From assembly GCF_015244705.1 (NCBI RefSeq), contig NZ_JABCQF010000001.1, forward strand, positions 852,401 through 916,400: 64,000 nucleotides of DNA. The letters run 5' to 3'. Below the pieces are notes generated by a model. The model worked only from the letters and a program-made list of their open reading frames with translations, was not told the DNA's origin and ran no database searches. This DNA comes from Gluconobacter potus. GTDB taxonomy: Bacteria; Pseudomonadota; Alphaproteobacteria; Acetobacterales; Acetobacteraceae. Shown piece after piece: positions 54,271-62,352 of the stretch (position 1 is its first letter; every line of letters starts with the position of its first letter). A program made the position numbers and the translations under genes.

Positions 54271-55041
54271 TTATTGTGGCATGCCGTTTGCGGAAGAGGC
54301 GGGGGTGTCGGTGGGATTTGTCTCGATGACAACATCCAGCCGGTCAGCAGGTGCGGTGTCTCCTGTCGCCGGACGCCCCAGCGCGCGGGGGTAGAGGCGG
54401 GTCGTGGCGACACCTGCGTGAATGAAGATCGAGCGGACAGCGAGCGCTCGTGCCAGCGCGATGCGGCGCGGCATGGACACGTCATCGCCGGGCAGGGCTG
54501 CGTACGCCATCAGCACGACGCGCTGCTCGGGATGGTGGGAAAGCCCGGTTCCGTAGTCCTGAAGCGCCTTGAGGCTGTCTGCGTTCAGCGCTTCGCTTCC
54601 GCTCGGGAACAGGACCCGCATCCCGCCCTCAGGGAGCGGCGCCGTGTGGCTGGCCGCGTCAGCAACGGCCATGACTTCGGCGGGCGGGACGGGAGGATGA
54701 ATCTGGACGGGGACGAAAGGCGGGGGCAGGACGACCGGCGGCGGCGGAGCAGGGGGAACGCCGGGAATGGTCGTGTGCGTCGGCGTGCTCCGGACGGGCT
54801 CTGCTGGAGAGGATGCTCTCGCTGCGGGCGGTGCGGCCACGGGGGCCGGGGCCTTTGCCGCGGATTTCTGGACGGCGTGTCCTGCCGGATGCGTCGTCGG
54901 GGCTGGTTTTTTCGCGGAGGGGGCGGTCTTGGCCTGAGGCAGATCATCCAGATTGCTGGTGACCTGTGCCTGTGCGGCGGACAGCGGAAGGCAGGCCAGA
55001 AAGGCCGCCAGAGGAAGGGAGAAGGGGATCGGCCTGTACAT
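54271..55041 (-). CDS. OmpA-family periplasmic protein with Pro/Ala-rich linker
   Basis: 256 residues. Signal peptide MYRPIPFSLPLAAFLACLPLSAAQA, an Ala/Pro-rich linker (residues ~45-110), then a divergent OmpA-like domain (RVLFPSGSEALNADSLKALQDYG...RRIALARALAVRSIFIHAGV...RLYPRALG). Several OmpA-domain residues are changed. Immediately upstream of the MotA-like gene by 18 bp, so the three genes form an operon for a single apparatus. Confidence 0.75.
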   Translation of the reverse strand: MYRPIPFSLPLAAFLACLPLSAAQAQVTSNLDDLPQAKTAPSAKKPAPTTHPAGHAVQKSAAKAPAPVAAPPAARASSPAEPVRSTPTHTTIPGVPPAPPPPVVLPPPFVPVQIHPPVPPAEVMAVADAASHTAPLPEGGMRVLFPSGSEALNADSLKALQDYGTGLSHHPEQRVVLMAYAALPGDDVSMPRRIALARALAVRSIFIHAGVATTRLYPRALGRPATGDTAPADRLDVVIETNPTDTPASSANGMPQ

Positions 55042-55101
55042 GTCAGGCCGATCCTAGACGAGGCCTCACGACTCCCGCAATGGGAAGTGAGGGCAGTTTC
55101 G

Positions 55102-55929
55102 TCAGCTCCGGTTCAGAGCCTCGTGCACAAGGGCGCGCAGGGGGCCGTGAAGGTTGGTGTTTCCGGCAACGACATTGACGTCGTCGGGAAGGTCATGGAG
55201 TTCGGTTCCGTCCGGATCGGTCGCATAACCACCGGCTTCGCGGACGAGAAGCAGGCCGGCTGCGCAGTCCCAGGGCTTGATGCCGAATTCCCAGTAACCG
55301 TCATAACGGCCAGCTGCGACCCAGGCGAGATCCAGGGCTGCGGCACCGAAGCGGCGAATCCCGGCAACCTGAGGCATCAGGGCGCCGAGGACGCGGGCGA
55401 ACGGCAGACGGCTGCTGCTCGGGACTTTCGCGAACGGAATTCCGGTGGCGAACAGGGCTTCGTGCATGTTGCGGCGACCGGAGACACGAAGGCGGCGTTC
55501 GTTGAGGAACGCGCCCACGCCCTTTTCGGCCCAGAACATTTCGTTGGCAGCCGGGTTGTAGACAACCGCGGCTGCCATTTCGATCGTTCCGTCCGGCAGC
55601 TTGCGCTGAAGGCCGATGGAAATGGCCCAGTGCGGGATGCCGTGCAGGAAGTTCGTCGTGCCGTCGAGCGGATCGACGATCCAGCGCCAGGTCCAGTTGT
55701 CCCCGCCCGAAGCACCGCTTTCTTCCATCAGGAAGGCGTAGCCGGGACGGGCACGGCTCAGTTCCTCGCGGAGGATGGCCTCTGCGCGCAGGTCGGCCTG
55801 GGAGACGAAATCTCCCGGGCCCTTGATGCTGACCTGAAGCTGTTCGACCTCGGCAAAGTCACGGAGCAGGCGGCGCGAGGCCTTCTGCGCCGCGCCCTGC
55901 ATGACGGCAATGTGCGGGGAAAGACGCAT
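55102..55929 (-). CDS. suhB: Inositol monophosphatase family protein
   Basis: 275 residues. Metal-binding motifs: EESG (about residue 70), WIVDPLDGTTNFLHGIPH (85-98), and WDCAAGLLLVREAGG near the C-terminus. Probable Mg-dependent phosphatase of inositol-1-phosphate; in many bacteria SuhB also acts in rRNA antitermination. Follows efp by 6 bp on the same strand. Confidence 0.9.
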   Translation of the reverse strand: MRLSPHIAVMQGAAQKASRRLLRDFAEVEQLQVSIKGPGDFVSQADLRAEAILREELSRARPGYAFLMEESGASGGDNWTWRWIVDPLDGTTNFLHGIPHWAISIGLQRKLPDGTIEMAAAVVYNPAANEMFWAEKGVGAFLNERRLRVSGRRNMHEALFATGIPFAKVPSSSRLPFARVLGALMPQVAGIRRFGAAALDLAWVAAGRYDGYWEFGIKPWDCAAGLLLVREAGGYATDPDGTELHDLPDDVNVVAGNTNLHGPLRALVHEALNRS

Positions 55930-55935
55930 GCTGGA

Positions 55936-56502
55936 TCAGTCCTTCGCGCGTTCGACGTAGGATCCGTCTTCCGTGCGGACAACGATGCGCTCACCGGCTT
56001 CGATGAACGGCGGGACCAGCGTCTTCACGCCATTGGACAGCATGGCGGGCTTGTAGGAGGAGCTGGCCGTCTGGCCCTTGACCACCGGGTCGGCTTCCGT
56101 GACTTCCAGCGTCACGTGCGGGGGCAGTTCCACACCCACCGGGTCGCCTTCGACCAGCTTGACGTTCAGCGGCATGTTGTCCTGCAGGAAGGCGAACTGG
56201 TCGCCGAAGATGTCTTTGGCAAGGACGAGTTGCTCGAACGTTTCCGGATCCATCAGGACGACATTGTCACCGTCCATGTAGGAATAGGTGTAGTCCTTGT
56301 CTTCCGTCATCAGACGTTCGACGGAATCTGCCGTTCTCCAGCGCTCGTTGGTCTTGTTGCCTGTCTTGAGGTCGCGCATTTCGACCTGGATGAAGGCGCC
56401 ACCCTTGCCCGGGGTGATGATCTGCTGCTTGAGAACCGTCCAGCGGCGGCCATCGTGCTCGATGACCTGGCCGGCCCGGATAAGGTTGGCTTGCTGTTTC
56501 AT
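55936..56502 (-). CDS. efp: Elongation factor P
   Basis: 188 residues. The lysylated residue is Lys33 in ITPGKGGAFIQVE; KOW, OB2 and C-terminal domains (VPPFIEAGERIVVRTEDGSYVERAKD) are intact. EF-P relieves ribosome stalling on polyproline. epmA and epmB, the lysylation enzymes, are about 0.5 and 1.7 kb away in this window. Confidence 0.97.
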   Translation of the reverse strand: MKQQANLIRAGQVIEHDGRRWTVLKQQIITPGKGGAFIQVEMRDLKTGNKTNERWRTADSVERLMTEDKDYTYSYMDGDNVVLMDPETFEQLVLAKDIFGDQFAFLQDNMPLNVKLVEGDPVGVELPPHVTLEVTEADPVVKGQTASSSYKPAMLSNGVKTLVPPFIEAGERIVVRTEDGSYVERAKD

Positions 56503-56717
56503 GCTTGTGTCCTGATGACCCTTGGGGAGGGATTTTCTGTCACGTCTTGTGGGCTTCTAGCGCCGCACGGGGGCTGGAAGCAAGGCCAAGGGGCGCGTGA
56601 CGGTTTGTGGCTTCAGGAAACTGTGAAGGGCAGGGGGCTTGGGGCATGGCGGCGGACAGGTCATGTCAGAGTGTGTGTCTGTCCTGAAGGTCAGGGCGAA
56701 ACGCAAGGAGAAGCCGC

Positions 56718-57026
56718 ATGTACGATATGAAGAACCTCTCGCGCATTTCCCATCTTGAAGCCAATGCCTCCAAGGGCATGGATGCCTTCTGGCAGTTCGA
56801 CCGTGCCGCATTCGAGGAAGGCGAAGTCAGCGCCCTGACCAAGCAGCTCGCCGCCGTGGCCGTCGCGCTGACGACGCAGTGTCCGTACTGTATCGAGCTT
56901 CATGTGAAGGCCGCGCGCGAAGCCGGCGCAACGGATGCTCAGCTCTCCGAGATCGCCCTTGTGGCCGCCGCCATCCGTGCGGGCGGCGCCATCACCCATG
57001 CCACTCACATGTTCGACGCCAAATAA
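56718..57026 (+). CDS. AhpD-like carboxymuconolactone decarboxylase family protein
   Basis: 102 residues, ribosome site AAGGAGAAGCCGC. Redox motif Cys55-P-Y-Cys58..His62 (TTQCPYCIELHV) typical of AhpD-like peroxidase/disulfide reductases. Likely a small thiol antioxidant. It sits between the EF-P gene and the EF-P lysine-modification genes but probably has no part in them. Confidence 0.85.
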   Translation: MYDMKNLSRISHLEANASKGMDAFWQFDRAAFEEGEVSALTKQLAAVAVALTTQCPYCIELHVKAAREAGATDAQLSEIALVAAAIRAGGAITHATHMFDAK

Positions 57027-57051
57027 GGCGGCTTCAGTTTTATGGGGCGTG

Positions 57052-58134
57052 TCAGGTAAAGCTGCACGCCTCTCCGTCGGGCGTTGAGACCGTGCCCGGA
57101 GACGCGGGGTCCAGATATTCCGGCCCGATCGGCACCTTGCCTCGTCCCCCCGGAATGTCGAGAACATAGGTCGGCCAGGCCAGTCCCGTAACGCGCCCGC
57201 GAAGCTGCCTCAGCAGGGCCTGACCTTCCGGGACAGGGACGTGGAAATGTCCCGTTCCGGCAGCAGCATCGAGATGGTGCAGGTAATAGGGTTTGACCCG
57301 CGCCTTGATGAAGGCCCGCAGCAGGGCTTCCAGACTTTCCACCGTATCATTGACCCCGCGCAGCAGAACGGACTGTGACAGGACCGGAATAGCCCGGGCC
57401 AGAACGGCGCGGATGGCCTTGGTGGCCTGCGGGGTCAGCTCGCTGGCATGGTTGGCGTGCACGACCAGCCACATGGAGCGGTCCGTTTCCATCGCATCGA
57501 GCAGTTCTTCCGTCATGCGGGCCGGATCGGCGACGGGCACGCGGGAGTGGATGCGGATCGTCTCGATGTGCGGGATGTCGGACAGGGACTGCACGATATG
57601 CTTCAGTCGGCGCGGAGCCAGCATGAGTGGATCGCCGCCCGTCAGGATGATTTCGCGGATATCGGGATGCTGCCGGACCCAGTCGAGCGCAGTTTCAAGC
57701 TGCGCATCGCTGAGAAGCCCACCGCCTGGTCCGACATGCTCGCGCCGGAAGCAGAAACGGCAATAGAGCGGGCAGACTAGCAGAGGCTTGAGCAGGGCGC
57801 GGTCGGCATAACGGTGCACAATGCCGGGGACGGGAGACAGGGCATCATCGCCGATCGGGTCCGGGTCTTCGTGCGGCAGCATGACGAGTTCGCGTGCGTC
57901 GGGAATGACCTGTCGGGCGATAGGGTCATCCGGATGCGTGATCAGGTCTTGGAAGGCGGGGGGAATGGCCATCGTGAAGCGTTCGCCTACCGCTTCGAGC
58001 GTTGTCCGCTGGGCTTCCGTCGCCATTCCCGCCTCGATGAGGTCGGATGGCGTGCGAAGCGTGTGACGTTTTGCAGAACGTCCCGTAAAATGCCCTTTAA
58101 AATGCGCTGGGGCTGTCTTGACCATATCATCCAT
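57052..58134 (-). CDS. epmB: EF-P beta-lysylation protein EpmB (lysine 2,3-aminomutase-like)
   Basis: 360 residues. Radical SAM motif Cys121-PLY-Cys125-RF-Cys128 (LLVCPLYCRFCFRREHVG). The PLP Lys lies in the C-terminal PTYVLDIPGGRGKVPIG. Short, like EpmB rather than a degradative lysine aminomutase. Converts alpha-lysine to beta-lysine for EF-P. Divergent from epmA, 53 bp apart. Confidence 0.93.
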   Translation of the reverse strand: MDDMVKTAPAHFKGHFTGRSAKRHTLRTPSDLIEAGMATEAQRTTLEAVGERFTMAIPPAFQDLITHPDDPIARQVIPDARELVMLPHEDPDPIGDDALSPVPGIVHRYADRALLKPLLVCPLYCRFCFRREHVGPGGGLLSDAQLETALDWVRQHPDIREIILTGGDPLMLAPRRLKHIVQSLSDIPHIETIRIHSRVPVADPARMTEELLDAMETDRSMWLVVHANHASELTPQATKAIRAVLARAIPVLSQSVLLRGVNDTVESLEALLRAFIKARVKPYYLHHLDAAAGTGHFHVPVPEGQALLRQLRGRVTGLAWPTYVLDIPGGRGKVPIGPEYLDPASPGTVSTPDGEACSFT

Positions 58135-58187
58135 GTGATGCCTCTAGCGGTGCGGGTGCCGGTTTTGCAACAGGAGCGAGAGACGTC

Positions 58188-59183
58188 ATGACCGTATTGT
58201 CTGCTGATCCGGGCCGGATCGCCGAACGCCTGCCTTTGCTTGAGCGGCGTACGCAGATGGTCAGATCGGTCCGGACCTTCTTTGAAGAGCGTGGATATCT
58301 GGAAGTGGAAACGCCGTTCGCGGTTCCTGTTCCGGGTGAGGAAGTCCATCTGCGCTGTTTCAGGACGGAACTTGAGCGGCCGGACGGCTCCCGTGAGGCG
58401 CGTTTCCTGCATACGAGTCCGGAATTCGCGATGAAGCGGATTGTCGCGGCGACGGGGCGGCCCGTGTTCCAGATGGCGCGTGTCTGGCGCAATGGTGAGG
58501 CCAGCAATACGCATGCCCCGGAGTTCACGATGCTCGAATGGTATCGTCCGGGCGCGGATCTGTCGTCTCTCATGGATGAAACCGAAGCCTTCCTGCGCGC
58601 GCTGCTGCCGCCTGTGGTGCATCGGGGGATGGATGTCATTGATCTGTCACTACCCTTCGAGCGGCTGACGATGCAGGCTGCATTCGCACGCTATGTGGGG
58701 GCGGATCTGCTGGGTACGGCGGGAAATGCCGAAGCCCTCGCCAGGCAGGCGCATGTTGGCCTGCGCAACGGGGAGAGCTGGGAGGACCTGTTTTTCCGGC
58801 TTCTTCTGGAGCGTGTCGAGCCCGTGATCGGGCGTGAGCGTCCCACATTCCTGACGCACTGGCCGGCGGAACAGGCGGCACTCGCACGCCGGGACCCGGA
58901 AGACGGGCGCGCGGCGCTGCGGTTCGAACTTTATGTGGGTGGGCTGGAGCTGGCGAACGCCTTTGAAGAACTCACCGATCCGGTGGAGCAACGGGAGCGT
59001 TTTGCAACGGATCGTAAGCGTCGTATGGAACTGTCGCCGGATCAGGACTGGGCAGTGGACGAGGCGTTTCTGGCGGCTTTGCCGGATCTGCCGCCCTGTT
59101 CAGGAATTGCGCTCGGGTTCGACCGGCTGGTCATGCTGGCAACCGGAGCGCCGCGGATCAGTGACATTTTGTGGTTGGCCTGA
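58188..59183 (+). CDS. epmA: EF-P lysyltransferase EpmA (PoxA/GenX)
   Basis: 331 residues, the size of EpmA, lacking the anticodon-binding domain of LysRS. Class II motifs: GYLEVETPFAVPVPGEEVH, SPEFAMKRI, FQMARVWRNGEASNTHAPEFTMLEWY and GIALGFDRLVML. Attaches (R)-beta-lysine to EF-P Lys33. Confidence 0.95.
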   Translation: MTVLSADPGRIAERLPLLERRTQMVRSVRTFFEERGYLEVETPFAVPVPGEEVHLRCFRTELERPDGSREARFLHTSPEFAMKRIVAATGRPVFQMARVWRNGEASNTHAPEFTMLEWYRPGADLSSLMDETEAFLRALLPPVVHRGMDVIDLSLPFERLTMQAAFARYVGADLLGTAGNAEALARQAHVGLRNGESWEDLFFRLLLERVEPVIGRERPTFLTHWPAEQAALARRDPEDGRAALRFELYVGGLELANAFEELTDPVEQRERFATDRKRRMELSPDQDWAVDEAFLAALPDLPPCSGIALGFDRLVMLATGAPRISDILWLA

Positions 59184-59293
59184 TCTTTTCGGAACTTGCA
59201 GGAGTTTTAATCCTTCTTTTGCGTCAGAAGGGCTAGAACGTGTCGAAAGAGGAACATGACCGCATTGCCGCGGCACAGTCGGGGAAGATGATG

Positions 59294-59722
59294 ATGAAAA
59301 AAGTTGGATTGCTGTCTGTCCTGGCGCTGCTGGGCCTGTCTGCCTGCGAAGTCCCCACCCTTCAGCAGCGCAAGGTTCTGGATTCCATGGTTGGCAAGTC
59401 CGAAGTGGACGTGCTGCGTCAGTTCGGCGTTCCGACCCGTAACTACGATGCCCAGGGCCATACGTTCCTCGCCTATATTGATAACGAAACGCAGTATTCT
59501 CCCGGCGGTGGCTGGGGTTGGGATGGCTGGGGCGGCGGTATGGGCGGCTGGGGTGGCATGGGCGGCTGGGGTGGCATGGGCGGCTGGGGTGGCGGCTGGG
59601 GCGGCATGGGGGGATGGGGTGGCGGTTTCCCGTCGACCTATTACAACACCAGCTGTCAGACGACATTCGAGCTGGTCAGCGGCAAGGTCGTCGGATGGAC
59701 CATGCGCGGGGACGGGTGCTGA
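59294..59722 (+). CDS. Gly/Trp-rich lipoprotein (SmpA-like N-terminus)
   Basis: 142 residues from ATG 59294, chosen because GGGGAAG lies seven bases ahead; ATGs at 59288 and 59291 and a GTG at 59240 are also in frame. Lipobox LSAC at about residue 18 followed by a MVGKSEVDVLRQFGVPTRNYDAQGHTFLAY region recalling SmpA/OmlA (BamE). The middle is a GGWGGM tandem array at about residues 72-112. C-terminal TSCQTTFELVSGKVVGW resembles the end of SmpA-type domains. Function unknown; an outer-membrane role is inferred. Confidence 0.75.
   Translation: MKKVGLLSVLALLGLSACEVPTLQQRKVLDSMVGKSEVDVLRQFGVPTRNYDAQGHTFLAYIDNETQYSPGGGWGWDGWGGGMGGWGGMGGWGGMGGWGGGWGGMGGWGGGFPSTYYNTSCQTTFELVSGKVVGWTMRGDGC
59500..59632 (+). 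repeat. Tandem GGCTGGGGTGGCATG-type repeat array encoding Gly/Trp
   Basis: Imperfect repeats of a 15-18 nt unit (GGC GGC TGG GGT GGC ATG) inside the lipoprotein gene, at least four almost identical copies between 59538 and 59612. Low-complexity coding repeat, prone to length variation. Confidence 0.8.
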
Positions 59723-59778
59723 TTCGGCCAACCTGCTTTATGGTCGTTTCTCCCGCTCACAGGATGGTGCGATCAGGC

Positions 59779-60564
59779 ATGGATGTGCGACTCGATGTTT
59801 TCTCTTCAGGACGGTTTCCGCGCTGGGGGAAGGGACTGAAACTCGGCGTGGGGCTTCTTCTGGGGGCCTCGCTCTCCGCCTGTGGCGATCCTGACTGGCA
59901 GGGCACCGACTGGACGAAGAACTACCAGGACAACTTCGAGACCCAGATCAGCGCCCGCGCGGCCCTCATGCCTGGAAGCACCGACCAGGCCTATCAGCCC
60001 AGCCCGGACGGCACGCCCAACAGTCCGGTGGCCTATCATGCGCCGCCGATGCTGTCTTACGAAGACCATCCGCTCAATGAGAACATTGCGGGATCGCTGG
60101 AACTCGCCGATTACGTCAAAGCCATTCAGGTTGCGAAACTGGATCCCTGGATCAGCGGTCCGGGCCCCTACACGCTCTTTGCCATTCCCAATGCCGCCAT
60201 GGAGCGCCTGAGCGCCCGCTGGCCGGGTGGACTGTTCGCTCCCGCCAATCGCGGACAGCTCACTCACATTCTGGGCTATACGATTGCATACGGAAAATGG
60301 GATGAGGCGGCTCTGCGCAAGGCCATCCAGCGCAATCATGGTCGCGCCATCGGGCTGAAGACCCTGTACGGGGATCTGCTTGGTGTGCAGCTTTCCCCGC
60401 AGACGGGCGAACTGATCCTTGAGAATACGGTAGGTCAGACCAATCGTCTGGGGAGCAGGTCTTTCCCCCAGTCCAACGGCGTTCTCTACTTCACGCAGGA
60501 TACGCTTCTGCCCGTGCCGGCGCTGAAACTGGCGTCAGCCGGCAGCAAGAACGGCCATCGCTGA
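59779..60564 (+). CDS. Fasciclin-domain lipoprotein
   Basis: 261 residues from ATG 59779; ATGs at 59764 and 59740 are alternatives and none has a convincing ribosome site. Hydrophobic stretch and lipobox LGVGLLLGASLSAC at about residues 20-33. A fasciclin (FAS1) domain follows: GPYTLFAIPNAAMERL, RGQLTHILGYTIAYGKWD, and QSNGVLYFTQDTLLP. FAS1 domains mediate adhesion. Its last 30 bases overlap the convergent ThiE-like gene. Confidence 0.8.
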   Translation: MDVRLDVFSSGRFPRWGKGLKLGVGLLLGASLSACGDPDWQGTDWTKNYQDNFETQISARAALMPGSTDQAYQPSPDGTPNSPVAYHAPPMLSYEDHPLNENIAGSLELADYVKAIQVAKLDPWISGPGPYTLFAIPNAAMERLSARWPGGLFAPANRGQLTHILGYTIAYGKWDEAALRKAIQRNHGRAIGLKTLYGDLLGVQLSPQTGELILENTVGQTNRLGSRSFPQSNGVLYFTQDTLLPVPALKLASAGSKNGHR

Positions 60565-61113
60565 AAACCGCTCCGCATCCTTGCCATCGAACTGAAGGGG
60601 GATGGCAAGGAAGTCGGCGCCTGCCGTGATGGCGGACGAGGCGTCTTCCGTGTTCCGGATGTTTTCTGCGACGCCTGGCAGTTCCATGACGGAACTCCAC
60701 CATTTCACCAGTTCCAGATCGCCGGGCGGAAACGCGACGTAATCGGCGCCCGATTCGCCAGATTTCATGGCATCGTCGCGGTTGGTGCACAGACAGCCGA
60801 CCGGCATGTCGCTTCCAACCGCCTTGCGCAGGCTTACAAGGTCCTCGACGTTGGTCGCGTGAAGTCCGTCACAGATTCCCAGAAGGGATTTCGGGGTGCC
60901 GGCCAGCGATCCCGCGACTTCCAGGATCATGGCGACACCATTGGCATGCAGCAGGTCCACGAGCTGTGAAAGCTGCGTTGCCTCCGGCGTCCATCCGGCG
61001 GGGATGCGAAGAGCCGTTATTTCGGGCAGCACGAGGATGTCGCGGAGCACCTCGAGGGCAGCGTCCGTCTTAAAACCGGCGGGCAGAACGGGGTAGAGAT
61101 CACAGGCTGTCAT
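60535..61113 (-). CDS. ThiE/TenI-like TIM-barrel protein
   Basis: 192 residues. LGICDGLHATNVEDLVSLRKAVG...CLCTNRDDAMKSGESGADYVAFPPGDLE and FLAIPLQ follow the thiamine-phosphate synthase pattern (DGVHLGQEDL ... GADYIGFGP). The usual N-terminal vqlReK substrate motif is missing (residues 1-40 differ), so it may not be a true thiE. Starts within the upstream hypothetical gene by 14 bp, implying co-expression. Confidence 0.65.
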   Translation of the reverse strand: MTACDLYPVLPAGFKTDAALEVLRDILVLPEITALRIPAGWTPEATQLSQLVDLLHANGVAMILEVAGSLAGTPKSLLGICDGLHATNVEDLVSLRKAVGSDMPVGCLCTNRDDAMKSGESGADYVAFPPGDLELVKWWSSVMELPGVAENIRNTEDASSAITAGADFLAIPLQFDGKDAERFSAMAVLAAG

Positions 61114-61534
61114 GGGGACGTTCTCGCAGATTGTGGCGGCGGGAGCTAGGCGGGCGGAGAGTCAGGACACGTCCGCGATAATTGTTATATGTTTCCAGGG
61201 CGCGGAACTGGGCAGGGCTGGCGCGGCAGATGGTCCAGCCGATCCCGGCGTCCAGCGCCTGCCGGGCGATTGCGGGCGATGCACCGCAGTCCAGAATGGA
61301 TCGCCCGGCCCGTGATCCCACGACTTCGAGCCACCAAGGGATGCCGAACGCGTTTCCCGCGCTTTCGGCGGAGAGGGCAAGAAACGGTTTATCCAGCGAC
61401 AGAAGCAGCTGATCCATCTCCTCACGGGACGGAACCATAAAAACAGGGTAGTGAACGGGCAGGGATGTCCTTGACCCCATGCCGGGATCGGGTCTTTCCT
61501 GATGGTCTTGCCGGAGCGGGTCTGTATTGGGCAT
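61100..61534 (-). CDS. Hypothetical protein upstream of the ThiE-like gene
   Basis: 144 residues. Central part VVGSRAGRSILDCGASPAIARQALDAGIGWTICRASPAQFRALE resembles a small alpha/beta domain with a Cys in LDCG. No family recognised. Overlaps the ThiE-like start by 14 bp and is divergent from the next gene. Confidence 0.55.
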   Translation of the reverse strand: MPNTDPLRQDHQERPDPGMGSRTSLPVHYPVFMVPSREEMDQLLLSLDKPFLALSAESAGNAFGIPWWLEVVGSRAGRSILDCGASPAIARQALDAGIGWTICRASPAQFRALETYNNYRGRVLTLRPPSSRRHNLRERPHDSL

Positions 61535-61566
61535 TTTAATCGGGCATTTACTGGCAGAATGAGTGC

Positions 61567-61800
61567 ATGAACGGAAAGATCGTGGCGGTAAACGAGACAG
61601 GTAATGGGCAGGACGATAAGGCGGTTGAACGTCTTGAGGAAGCGATGATGCGGATTGCCGCTGCGTCCGAGCGTCATCTGCTGGCGAAGGAAGCCTGCGA
61701 GCGTGCGCTCCATTCCGCTCCTGATCTTTCGGAATTCGCGGCCAATATCGACGCGCTGTGCGCCCGCATTCAGGGCGTGCTTGACAGGAAGGAGGGCTGA
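61567..61800 (+). CDS. Small coiled-coil protein upstream of zapA
   Basis: 77 residues. VERLEEAMMRIAAASERHL..AKEACERAL has heptad-like helices. Alphaproteobacterial zapA genes are often preceded by a short DUF4164-type coiled-coil gene; this fits that place but the family call is tentative. The zapA ATG follows 3 bp after its stop. Confidence 0.65.
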   Translation: MNGKIVAVNETGNGQDDKAVERLEEAMMRIAAASERHLLAKEACERALHSAPDLSEFAANIDALCARIQGVLDRKEG

Positions 61801-61803
61801 CCG

Positions 61804-62148
61804 ATGGGACAGGTATCCATTCGTCTCAATGGTTACGTCTACAATGTCGGGTGTCAGGATGGGGAAGAAGCCCATCTCTATGACATGGCCCGTCATGTGG
61901 AAGGCTGGCTCCAGCGGGCGCGGACCCTGGGCGGGGCCGCGAGCGAATCCAAGACGCTCATGATGGCCGCCCTGCTGATGGCCGATGAGATTTTCGAGCT
62001 GAAACGCCGGCAGATCTCACCCCAGGCCGAAACGCAGATCCAGCAGGCCGAGCAGCTCCTTCGACTTGAGGGGGCACGACAGGAGCGTCTGGCGCGTCTG
62101 GCGGGGCAGGCAGAGCTTCTGGCGGCGGAACTTGAGCGCGCGTCCTGA
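61804..62148 (+). CDS. zapA: Cell division protein ZapA
   Basis: 114 residues; VSIRLNGYVYNVGCQDGEEAHLYDMARHVEGWL is the ZapA N-terminal domain and a coiled-coil C-terminus follows (QAETQIQQAEQLLRLEGARQERLARL). ZapA cross-links FtsZ filaments. The zapA-ssrS-fau order is conserved in proteobacteria. Confidence 0.92.
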   Translation: MGQVSIRLNGYVYNVGCQDGEEAHLYDMARHVEGWLQRARTLGGAASESKTLMMAALLMADEIFELKRRQISPQAETQIQQAEQLLRLEGARQERLARLAGQAELLAAELERAS

Positions 62149-62164
62149 TTTTACAACGTTTACA

Positions 62165-62192
62165 TTGAACATCGGGCTGGACAGTCTAATAT
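62165..62192 (+). promoter_or_regulatory. 6S RNA promoter
   Basis: TTGAAC, 16-bp spacer, TAATAT. The predicted start at about 62199 fits the 5' end of the 6S RNA. Confidence 0.65.
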
Positions 62193-62198
62193 AGGTTG

Positions 62199-62352
62199 TG
62201 GAGCTGCCTGGTACGTCAGGCAAATCATCCCCCGGGCCGATAAGCATTCCTACGGGAACTGGCTCTGTCGTGGCCCTGGTCACGTTAACCGGTGCCCACC
62301 TGCACTTGCAGGTCTAGGAGGGCTGAAAAGACCAACGGCTTTGGCGGCTCCA
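62199..62352 (+). ncRNA. ssrS: 6S RNA
   Basis: Located between zapA and fau, the classic ssrS site. The 5' GGAGCTGCC pairs with the 3' GGCGGCTCC to form the closing stem, and the middle contains the typical large internal bubble region (AAATCATCCCCC and GGGAACTGGCTCTGTCG). It binds RNA polymerase-sigma70 in stationary phase. Ends are estimated; the 3' arm overlaps the fau start. Confidence 0.85.

Noticed and set aside
53086..56730. A 1,214-codon open frame on the plus strand across the MotA/OmpA operon, suhB and efp
   Set aside because: It runs antisense to several well-recognised genes; long antisense frames are common in GC-rich DNA and its translation shows no known domain.
59500..59632. 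CRISPR-like repeat array
   Set aside because: Repeats are contiguous, in-frame coding and without spacers; no cas genes.
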